NCBI GenBank assembly: GCA_018671635.1
Contig: JABHHG010000198.1
Span: forward strand, 1-5,503
Direction of reading: 5' to 3'
From: Fidelibacterota bacterium
GTDB taxonomy: Bacteria > Fidelibacterota > Marinisomatia > SCGC-AAA003-L08 > D37C17
Length of the DNA: 5,503 bases
Part shown: piece after piece, positions 1-5,426 of the stretch
Numbering within the stretch: position 1 is the first letter of the stretch
How the letters are laid out: each line of letters begins with the position of its first letter
Program-made: the position numbers and the translations under genes
Notes under the pieces: generated by a model
Seen by the model: only the letters and a program-made list of their open reading frames with translations
Databases searched by the model: none
What the model was told of the DNA's origin: nothing

Positions 1-380
1 GTTTCATTTAAGGGTTGTTCTGGTAGAGGGTAAGTAGGGGATGTTAATTGCCATAATTGAGGGAGGGACTGATTATTATCATAAGAATTCATGCTATAAT
101 CTGGACTGTAAAAATCATTATCCGTTTTAATCCAGCCATCATCTATAGTCCACCCATCTAAATTAGAATCAAAGGTATCTAAAAAATATGTGGTTTGGGT
201 CCGAGTAGATACTGTTTGATTCCCTTGAGAGGTTATTTCTCTTTTAAGAATTTCATCTTGAATTTTTAAACGAGATTGAATCTCAAACTTCTTTTTAAAA
301 TGACTTTTTCCTGAAGCAATATTAAGCAGTATGAATACTATAGTAAAAAATAGAAATATGTTTTTTTGTTTTATCATCAT
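1..380 (-). CDS. Secreted protein with N-terminal signal peptide and probable jelly-roll (MAM / immune-inhibitor-A-like) domain, 5' part only
   Basis: This open frame on the minus strand starts at ATG 380-378 and runs to the left edge without a stop, giving 126 codons of a longer gene. An in-frame TAA lies just upstream (389-387), so the start is the ATG at 380 or the one directly after it at 377. Residues 1-24 form a signal peptide: a Lys-containing start, a hydrophobic run of about 15 residues and a small-residue stretch (NIASG). Residues 25-64 are a polar, charged linker. From residue 66 the protein reads LDTFDSNLDGWTIDDGW, then a SMNSYD segment and LTSPTYPLP at 112-120. This order (F-(D/E)-x-x-L-x-GW, W, small-residue/Tyr block, LTSP) is typical of beta-sandwich domains near M6 immune-inhibitor-A peptidases, MAM and choice-of-anchor domains, which bind surfaces or glycans outside the cell. 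The assignment rests on motif pattern only, and the catalytic or anchoring part, if any, lies outside the window. It is divergent from the phosphodiesterase gene. Confidence 0.8.
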   Translation of the reverse strand, partial: MMIKQKNIFLFFTIVFILLNIASGKSHFKKKFEIQSRLKIQDEILKREITSQGNQTVSTRTQTTYFLDTFDSNLDGWTIDDGWIKTDNDFYSPDYSMNSYDNNQSLPQLWQLTSPTYPLPEQPLNE

Positions 381-413
381 TACCCATTAATTTTAATGTA
401 TCAGAATTGAGCT

Positions 414-425
414 ATTCTATAGAAT
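414..425. promoter_or_regulatory. 12-bp perfect palindrome in the divergent promoter spacer
   Basis: ATTCTATAGAAT at 414-425 is its own reverse complement. It sits near the middle of the 73-base spacer (381-453) between two divergently transcribed genes. It contains TAGAAT, a 5/6 match to a -10 hexamer, on both strands, but I see no convincing -35 element at the right distance either way. It could be an operator or a shared, symmetric promoter core. Chance is also possible in AT-rich DNA. A second, looser inverted repeat (ATTAA-TT-TTAAT) lies at 386-397. Confidence 0.25.
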
Positions 426-453
426 TAACCCAATGAAAGTAGTATAAATTTAC

Positions 454-1695
454 ATGAAAACAGAATGTTTTGGAAAAGATTTGAAGTATAAAGTTGTTAC
501 AAAGATTCTTCTATTAGTTTTCACATTAATCACCTTCATTTTTCCAAGACCCTATGTGCTGGTGGTTTCATTTGATGGATTTAGGCATGATTATTTAGAT
601 AGATTATCAACACCTAACTTTGATAAATTAAAATCAGAGGGTAGTTCAGCTGAATCCCTCATATCCGTATTTCCATCATTTACATTCCCTAATCATTATT
701 CGATAGCTACGGGTACTTATGCTGGTACACATGGTTTAATAGCCAATTCATTCTACAGAAAAGATTTTAATGCCTCATATTCCATGCGTAAAAAAAATAC
801 CGTTGTTGATGGGAAATGGTATGGTGCTGAACCTATTTGGGTGACAGCAGAACGACAAGGCATTAAGTCTGCAATATTTTTTTGGGTGGGTTCAGAAGCA
901 GAAATCAACGGATATAGACCCTCAATATATGAAAACTATGATGGAAGCATTCCCTTTTCTCAACGGGTAGATACTGTATTTGATTGGTATTCACTACCGC
1001 ATGAAAATAGGCCTCAATTATGTATGTTGTACTTTAATGAGCCAGATCATTTGGGACATGTATATGGACCGGAATCTGCTCAAGTCGATAGTTCAATTAT
1101 TGAAATGGATGCGCTACTCGGTACTATTATGGCTAAAATTAATGCTTCCTCAATAAAAGATTCTTTAAATCTAATAATTGTTAGTGACCATGGCATGACC
1201 ACAATTTCAAAAGATAAATACATATATTTAGATAAATATGTGAGAGGACTTTACGATTTACGAATAGATGGAAGCGGACCTATTTCGCAACTTTTTTTAC
1301 GTCCAACGAAGTCAGCTCGTAAAAAATCAATTTATCGTCAATTAAAGCGAATTCCAAATATGCAGGCTTACCTGGAAGAAGACATTCCTTCTGATTTTAG
1401 AATTGTAAATGAAAATACCGGTGACTTTTTATTAGTTGCAGATGAGGGATGGTCAATCTTTGAAAATAAAAAAGCATCTGTAGATTTTAATCCAATTGGT
1501 ATGCATGGATATGACCCACAATTGGAGAATATGAAATCTATTTTCATAGCTTCAGGAGCTAATATTAAATCCAATATTCAAATCAAATCTATTGAAAATA
1601 TTCATATATATCCTTTATTGTGTAATTTGCTTGAGATTGAAGCTTATGAAGAAAGTGAAGGGAAGTCTCACGTTTTAGAGGTTATTCTAAAATAA
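454..1695 (+). CDS. Nucleotide pyrophosphatase/phosphodiesterase (NPP/ENPP family, alkaline phosphatase superfamily)
   Basis: The 413-residue protein is a type I phosphodiesterase/nucleotide pyrophosphatase, a two-zinc enzyme that cleaves nucleotide phosphodiester or pyrophosphate bonds. Every catalytic element is visible: Asp41 in SFDGFR, the Thr77 nucleophile in FTFPNHY, Asn98 in GLIANSF, Asp198 and His202 in EPDHLGHVYGP, Asp245-His246 in VSDHGM, and His351 in GMHGYDP. The spacings equal those I recall for the structurally known Xanthomonas NPP (D54, T90, N111, D210, H214, D257/H258, H363), shifted by 13. Length is normal for bacterial NPPs. Residues 16-30 are hydrophobic after a Lys-rich start, so the enzyme should be exported; no AxA cleavage site or lipobox is evident before the first core strand (YVLVVSFDG), so it may stay anchored to the inner membrane facing the periplasm. 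A TTG at 481 would give a cleaner signal-like start (KYKVVTKILLL), but the ATG at 454 is the default. Its stop overlaps the rsmE start by one base (TAATG), suggesting co-translation. The exact substrate cannot be read from the sequence. Confidence 0.93.
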   Translation: MKTECFGKDLKYKVVTKILLLVFTLITFIFPRPYVLVVSFDGFRHDYLDRLSTPNFDKLKSEGSSAESLISVFPSFTFPNHYSIATGTYAGTHGLIANSFYRKDFNASYSMRKKNTVVDGKWYGAEPIWVTAERQGIKSAIFFWVGSEAEINGYRPSIYENYDGSIPFSQRVDTVFDWYSLPHENRPQLCMLYFNEPDHLGHVYGPESAQVDSSIIEMDALLGTIMAKINASSIKDSLNLIIVSDHGMTTISKDKYIYLDKYVRGLYDLRIDGSGPISQLFLRPTKSARKKSIYRQLKRIPNMQAYLEEDIPSDFRIVNENTGDFLLVADEGWSIFENKKASVDFNPIGMHGYDPQLENMKSIFIASGANIKSNIQIKSIENIHIYPLLCNLLEIEAYEESEGKSHVLEVILK

Positions 1696-2390
1696 TGCAA
1701 TTATTTTATAGTACAAATATTTCCAACGGAAAAATTGTTTTGTCTAAAACGGAATCTCACCATTGTATAAAAGTGCTACGGAAATCAATGGATGATACAA
1801 TAATGGTTGTGGATGGTGTGGGGAATTTATATTCAACAAGATTGATTGACACAAACGCTAAAGCATCCATTCTTGAAATAACCAATATTCAAAAAGGGTT
1901 TGGAAAACGGAAAAATTACCTTCATATTGCAATTGCACCAACAAAAAATATGGATAGATTGGAATGGTTCCTTGAGAAAGGTGTAGAAATTGGTATTGAT
2001 GAAATCACTTTTATTCAATGCATAAATTCTGAACGCACTAAAATTAATATGGAACGCTGTAATAAAATTATAATGTCCGCAATGAAGCAATCATTAAAAG
2101 CATATTTACCAAAATTAAATCTAATAGTAGGCTTTAACGACTTCATTAAGGGTAATCATTCTGTTGAAGCAAAAAGTATAGGATTTTTAGGGACTGGGAA
2201 ATCTATGCCTATAACTGATATCCACAAAAATAAAAATTCTCATATTGTTTGTATTGGGCCCGAGGGTGACTTTTCAATTGAAGAAGTCCAATTGGCAAAA
2301 GAAAATGGATTTCAGTGTATCTCATTGGGAGATAGTCGTTTACGCACTGAAACAGCAGGGGTGGTGGCATCCACATTAATAAATTTATGA
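1695..2390 (+). CDS. rsmE: 16S rRNA (uracil-1498-N3)-methyltransferase RsmE
   Basis: RsmE is a SPOUT-fold methyltransferase that uses S-adenosylmethionine to methylate N3 of U1498 in helix 44 of 16S rRNA, on the assembled 30S subunit in the cytoplasm. The 231-residue protein begins with the PUA-like RNA-binding part (residues 1-70: MQLFY start, HHCIKVLR at 22-29, VVDGVGNLY at 38-46). The SPOUT domain follows, with the family signature APTKNMDRLEWFLEKGVEIG (81-100), the QSLKAYLPKL helix (132-141), and the knot that binds SAM: IGPEGDFSIEE (187-197) and LGDSRLRTETAG (211-222). The MQLFY start matches the usual family N-terminus. Length is at the short end of the family's normal range, but nothing appears missing. 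The gene overlaps the phosphodiesterase stop by one base and its own stop overlaps tadA by four, so all three are probably translated from one mRNA. The Bacteroidetes-like QSLKAYLP block, in place of the QSgR type, supports an FCB host. Confidence 0.96.
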   Translation: MQLFYSTNISNGKIVLSKTESHHCIKVLRKSMDDTIMVVDGVGNLYSTRLIDTNAKASILEITNIQKGFGKRKNYLHIAIAPTKNMDRLEWFLEKGVEIGIDEITFIQCINSERTKINMERCNKIIMSAMKQSLKAYLPKLNLIVGFNDFIKGNHSVEAKSIGFLGTGKSMPITDIHKNKNSHIVCIGPEGDFSIEEVQLAKENGFQCISLGDSRLRTETAGVVASTLINL

Positions 2391-2851
2391 GTAATTCAGT
2401 ACATTCTAGATGGATGAAATTAGCCTTAAATGAGGCGATGAAAGCATATGACAAAAAAGAAATCCCAATTGGCGCCATCGTTGTAAAAGAAAATCGAATT
2501 ATTGGTCGTGGCTATAATCAGAGGGAGAGCCTGAATGATCCCACAGCACATGCTGAAATTATTGCCCTAACATCCGCAGCAAACACTTTAGAAAATTGGC
2601 GCCTAAATGATTGCATACTGTACGTAACGAAAGAGCCATGTCCTATGTGTGCAGGAGCTATTATGAATGCGCGGATTTCTCATATCTATTTTGGAATGTA
2701 TGACGAAGAAGCTGGATGTTGTGGCTCATTGTATCAGTTGTGTAGAGACCCTCGATTTAACCATCAATCCGTGGTTCAAGGTGGAATTATGGAAGCTGAC
2801 TGTATTTCACTAATCAAATCATTCTTCTATGAACAACGATCAAAAAAATAA
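2387..2851 (+). CDS. tadA: tRNA-specific adenosine-34 deaminase TadA
   Basis: TadA is a zinc-dependent cytidine-deaminase-fold enzyme that converts A34 to inosine in the anticodon of tRNA-Arg(ACG), letting one tRNA read CGU, CGC and CGA. The 154-residue protein has the complete active site: His55 and catalytic Glu57 in DPTAHAEI, and the zinc cysteines Cys85 and Cys88 in EPCPMCAGAI. Other family marks are EIPIGAIVV (25-33), NWRL (70-73), the YDEEAGCCGS segment (105-114) and a C-terminal FFYEQR helix (146-151). Length is normal. The DPTAHAE and NWRL motifs favour TadA over guanine or cytosine deaminases of the same fold. The start codon overlaps the rsmE stop (ATGA), and no Shine-Dalgarno box precedes it, so translation likely depends on coupling. 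It is the last gene of the unit, which ends at the terminator at 2980-3007. The substrate tRNA-Arg is not in this window. Confidence 0.96.
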   Translation: MSNSVHSRWMKLALNEAMKAYDKKEIPIGAIVVKENRIIGRGYNQRESLNDPTAHAEIIALTSAANTLENWRLNDCILYVTKEPCPMCAGAIMNARISHIYFGMYDEEAGCCGSLYQLCRDPRFNHQSVVQGGIMEADCISLIKSFFYEQRSKK

Positions 2852-2867
2852 ACTAAAAATGATTACA

Positions 2868-2931
2868 AACCATTACAATTAATGAATGGTTGCGTTCGAC
2901 CAATTCCATTTAATTTATTGGTACATTAAAT
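2868..2931 (+). other. 3' region of the tadA transcript with mutually exclusive hairpins
   Basis: Between the tadA stop and the terminator there are 128 bases without a gene. AACCATT (2868-2874) can pair perfectly with AATGGTT (2885-2891). The latter can instead pair with GACC-A-ATT (2898-2905), a stem that extends outward through AATG/CATT (2881-2884 with 2907-2910), with A2902 and C2906 bulged, around the loop GCGTTC. A third stem, ATTTAAT/ATTAAAT (2908-2914 with 2925-2931), follows. The shared strand means the first two hairpins exclude each other. This may be a structured 3' UTR or a small RNA ending at the terminator. I do not recognise a known RNA family; it lacks the conserved core of SRP RNA. 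Confidence 0.25.
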
Positions 2932-2979
2932 CGAAGTTATTTTTTGTCCAAGAAAAATGACTCCTTTTTGTTTTGTTTG

Positions 2980-3007
2980 AGCCCCGGTGAAAGTCGGGGC
3001 TTTTTTT
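2980..3007 (+). terminator. Intrinsic (Rho-independent) terminator of the phosphodiesterase-rsmE-tadA unit
   Basis: A GC-rich hairpin, AGCCCCG (2980-2986) with CGGGGCT (2995-3001) around the 8-base loop GTGAAAGT, is followed by a run of seven T (3001-3007). The stem has seven perfect pairs, with a possible G·T pair extending it, and stands out sharply in AT-rich surroundings. It closes the upstream unit and insulates the tRNA gene. Confidence 0.92.
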
Positions 3008-3020
3008 ATATCAATACGTC

Positions 3021-3052
3021 TTGTTTCCCGTTAATAAAGTATAATAATTTTG
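3021..3052 (+). promoter_or_regulatory. Candidate promoter of tRNA-Ser
   Basis: A perfect TATAAT lies at 3040-3045, and overlapping it at 3045-3052 is TAATTTTG, an exact match to the TAnnTTTG -7 box of Bacteroidota sigma factors. TTG at 3021-3023 stands 21 bases before the latter, within the spacing known for the Bacteroidota -33 TTTG box. As a classical -35 (TTGTTT, 3021-3026) it would be only 13 bases from TATAAT, which is too short. Transcription would begin shortly after 3052, leaving a short 5' leader for RNase P to remove. Confidence 0.45.
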
Positions 3053-3082
3053 TACTTGTTAAAGCCAATGTAAATTGATTAT

Positions 3083-3169
3083 AGAGAGGTGTCCGAGTGG
3101 CTGAAGGTGCATGCTTGGAAAGCATGTTTGGATGCAAATCCAACGGGGGTTCGAATCCCCCTCTCTCTG
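3083..3169 (+). tRNA. tRNA-Ser (anticodon GGA)
   Basis: An 87-base class II tRNA that reads UCC and UCU serine codons. The acceptor stem pairs AGAGAGG (3083-3089) with TCTCTCT (3162-3168), closing with a G·T pair, and the discriminator is G3169. The D-arm region is TCCGAGTGGCTGAAGG (3092-3107), very like E. coli tRNA-Ser(GGA). The anticodon stem CATGC/GCATG (3110-3114, 3122-3126) holds the loop TTGGAAA with GGA at 3117-3119. The long variable arm expected for serine is a six-pair stem TTGGAT/ATCCAA (3128-3133, 3138-3143) capped by GCAA. The T-arm is GGGGG-TTCGAAT-CCCCC (3145-3161). No CCA is encoded; the next bases are CAA. The first pair is A1-U72 where G1-C72 is usual for bacterial serine tRNAs, and positions 10 and 25 are a T-T mismatch. 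Confidence 0.97.
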
Positions 3170-3199
3170 CAAATTGTTAAACCTACCTAAAATTGACGT

Positions 3200-3227
3200 T
3201 TGAAATCAGATTAAATGATTTTATATT
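3200..3227 (+). promoter_or_regulatory. Candidate sigma70-type promoter for the FecR-barrel gene
   Basis: TTGAAA (3200-3205) and TATATT (3222-3227), each five of six to consensus, are separated by 16 bases. They lie in the 82-base spacer between tRNA-Ser and the next gene. The start of transcription would fall near 3234, leaving a leader of about 18 bases before the GTG at 3252. An 8-bp palindrome, ATACGTAT (3233-3240), covers the predicted start point. No terminator is seen between the tRNA and this promoter, so read-through from the tRNA is an alternative route of expression. Confidence 0.4.
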
Positions 3228-3251
3228 AAGTGATACGTATATAGCACTCTT

Positions 3252-5426
3252 GTGAAAAAGAAATACATTTATAATTATATTATGGTTACGCTTCTGATTC
3301 TGCTCCAATTTGCGTGGACAAATACACCTGCAATTGGCAGTATTTTTTCCATCAGTGGATTTGTGCAAATTGTCTCTACTGATCGGGATGTACCGCCAAG
3401 CCAAGCTGTAAATGGAAGAACTATTTATAGTGATGATATTATAAGAACTGCGAAAGATTCATTTTGTAAGATTATTTATAATGATCGAACCACACTAGTA
3501 ATCGTAGATCCCTCTTCAGAAATTAAATTAAGTGACTCTCAATTATCTCGAAATATCCACCTTCATTTTGGTGGAATGTATTTGAAAAATGCGCGAGCAA
3601 ACAGAAAAAAATCCTTTATTTTTACAAAATCTAGTCAAATAAAGTTGAAACCGGTTGAGTTGTGGATGGCGGTAAGTGAAGATGGTGGTGATGAAGTTCA
3701 TATTATAAAACATAATTTAGAGGTATTCAATTTACACCAAAATAAAAAAATGAAAATTGTTTCAGGTAATGTTGTGTACTCTTATAAAGATGGTTTTTTT
3801 GAAACGATAAAGTCCAATCTTGATGAATTACCGTCATACTTATTTAATTCTCAACTTTTGTCATTGCATGATAAAAAAAAACCAGAAGAATTTAAGATTC
3901 AAGAAATCAACTATAGGTCTCACGATTTAATTCCTTTATTTGGCCTTGGTAGATGGAGAGAAAAAACTATTATTGAGCCCAGTGGTTTTGGTATGGACCT
4001 GCTTGTTGGGAAAATGGATATTGGTTCAGATACATACTCTAAAATAGGAGTATATCCTCGATATAATACTCGAAATTTTAATTTAAAATTTAATCTTGAT
4101 GGATATTTACTCTCTGGGAATAGTTCCATTGACTTGAATAAAATAGATGACGTCTATGATGTATTTGATCATTTATCATATTTACAGTATTCTTCCAAAC
4201 ATCGTAATTTTTTGGTAAAAATAGGTAGTATTGATGGGATATCATTCGGACACGGAAATTTGGTGAAAGAGTATTCTAATATGCTTGATTACCCCAGATC
4301 TAAAAAAACCGGTGTATATATGTTCCTTACTACCGACACTCGAAATTTTAGTGTAGATTTATTTACGGCGAGTTTACGTGATTTTAATGAGGGTGGTGGA
4401 GTTGTTGGGCTTCACGGGTCTATGTTTTTGTCTGAATATTTTCCATTAACAATTGGCTTAGGATTTGTGAGAGATTTTAATCAATTTGCTTCTGTTAAAG
4501 ATTTTATTTCTGATGAAAATATATTAAATAAAAATTTCTCGCGAGGTATCACCGCTTGGGAAATAGATTTTACTATGGACGTATATCATAATTTTCTGTT
4601 TGATATTTATGCATATGGTGAGTTGGTAGGTTTATGGTTTCCTGAAACACATTACTATGTGCGTGAAGAAGATACTATCGAAAGTGAAGGGGCATTACCT
4701 GGATTGGAAGGATTGCCCAAAAGCATTTTCCGTGATGGCACATGGGGTATAAATTTCCCTGGAATATGGGTTAAATATCATCATTGGTGGGAATTTAAAT
4801 TTGCCCTCAATTTAAATTCAGCATTACATATCCCCCAGTATTTTGGTACAACTTATGATTATGAACGAGTGCGATATACACAATATCAATCTGATTTAAA
4901 TGAACATGCAACTGATGCTCTAGAGATGGTAATGGTCTATTCGTTAGACGATGATAAAGAAATTAATGATTTAGCAGATGAAAAACTTCCATTCCTTTTA
5001 CCCAAAGATATTCACAGTATGACCGACCATTCTCAAATTAAATTTCCCAGTTTAGGTTATTCATTTGAAGCAGTTTATCATTTTAAAAAATTAGTGGATG
5101 CCAATTGTAGTTTTTCACTTTTTAAAGATTATACAGATTCTAATAGTGATAGCTTTTATAATTATCATTTGAGTTTAGCGTTGCAAGATAATGTTTTAGA
5201 GTATGTTTCGGAAGCAAAAGTATATTATACTCAATTTTTTACAAATGCTCCATTTGATAATGAAATCTATCATGAGAATATGCTTAGGGGTGTAAAACTT
5301 GGATTTAAAATTATAAAGAGCATTTCTATAGTTGTCGATTACCATGATGTTTTCTACGATAAAGAACCTGACGGTATAGTAGATTTGGTGAGAACGGGTG
5401 GCATTGATTTGAAGCTGAACTTTTAA
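3252..5426 (+). CDS. Exported FecR-domain protein with C-terminal outer-membrane beta-barrel
   Basis: I do not recognise a named gene for this 724-residue protein. Residues 1-30 look like a signal peptide (KKK start, hydrophobic VTLLILLQFAW, then TNTPAIGS). The GTG at 3252 is preferred because it keeps the Lys-rich start; ATG at 3282 would remove it. Residues about 33-140 form a FecR-type domain: the core NGRTIYSDDIIRTAKDSFCK (54-73), then NDRTTLVIVDPSSEIKLS, matches the family pattern of a GD-like turn followed by T-x-x-x-S-x-x-x-(I/L) and a DGS-like strand. Residues 185-225 are a polar linker. From about 226 to the end the sequence is rich in alternating aromatic/hydrophobic strands and turns and ends GIDLKLNF, with the terminal Phe typical of BAM-inserted barrels. 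Acidic stretches at 471-482 and 565-578 are probably loops. With a signal peptide and no cytoplasmic part, it cannot be a classical anti-sigma FecR. It likely lies in the outer membrane with the FecR domain in the periplasm. The next gene overlaps its stop codon by one base. Confidence 0.85.
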   Translation: MKKKYIYNYIMVTLLILLQFAWTNTPAIGSIFSISGFVQIVSTDRDVPPSQAVNGRTIYSDDIIRTAKDSFCKIIYNDRTTLVIVDPSSEIKLSDSQLSRNIHLHFGGMYLKNARANRKKSFIFTKSSQIKLKPVELWMAVSEDGGDEVHIIKHNLEVFNLHQNKKMKIVSGNVVYSYKDGFFETIKSNLDELPSYLFNSQLLSLHDKKKPEEFKIQEINYRSHDLIPLFGLGRWREKTIIEPSGFGMDLLVGKMDIGSDTYSKIGVYPRYNTRNFNLKFNLDGYLLSGNSSIDLNKIDDVYDVFDHLSYLQYSSKHRNFLVKIGSIDGISFGHGNLVKEYSNMLDYPRSKKTGVYMFLTTDTRNFSVDLFTASLRDFNEGGGVVGLHGSMFLSEYFPLTIGLGFVRDFNQFASVKDFISDENILNKNFSRGITAWEIDFTMDVYHNFLFDIYAYGELVGLWFPETHYYVREEDTIESEGALPGLEGLPKSIFRDGTWGINFPGIWVKYHHWWEFKFALNLNSALHIPQYFGTTYDYERVRYTQYQSDLNEHATDALEMVMVYSLDDDKEINDLADEKLPFLLPKDIHSMTDHSQIKFPSLGYSFEAVYHFKKLVDANCSFSLFKDYTDSNSDSFYNYHLSLALQDNVLEYVSEAKVYYTQFFTNAPFDNEIYHENMLRGVKLGFKIIKSISIVVDYHDVFYDKEPDGIVDLVRTGGIDLKLNF

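Noticed and set aside
1368..1574. Minus-strand open frame of 68 codons inside the phosphodiesterase gene
   Set aside because: Shadow of a gene with a complete catalytic signature; its own translation has no family features.
1833..2090. Minus-strand open frame of 85 codons inside rsmE
   Set aside because: Lies antisense to a well-conserved RsmE; Cys/Phe-rich low-quality translation with no motif.
2209..2478. Minus-strand open frame of 89 codons across the rsmE-tadA junction
   Set aside because: Antisense to two strongly supported genes, with no recognisable domain.
2859..2882. Seven-codon ORF after tadA (MITNHYN)
   Set aside because: Too short and without any supporting signal.
2882..2929. 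Short ORF (15 codons, MNGCVRPIPFNLLVH) in the tadA 3' region
   Set aside because: No ribosome binding site and no recognisable leader-peptide features; the length is expected by chance, and it overlaps the hairpins.
2852..3007. SRP (4.5S) RNA next to tadA, as found in Firmicutes
   Set aside because: The conserved GGUCAGG/GGAAGG/AGCAGC core is absent; only the terminator and AT-rich stems are present.
3083..3169. tRNA gene as an integration (att) site for a mobile element
   Set aside because: No integrase, no duplicated tRNA 3' end and no composition shift are visible in the window.
3183..3404. Minus-strand open frame of 73 codons over the FecR-barrel start and its promoter
   Set aside because: No motif or start signal; it overlaps the signal peptide and FecR coding region.
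3252..5426. FecR protein as an anti-sigma regulator of iron uptake
   Set aside because: It has a signal peptide at the very N-terminus, no cytoplasmic anti-sigma segment, and no adjacent ECF sigma factor or TonB receptor.
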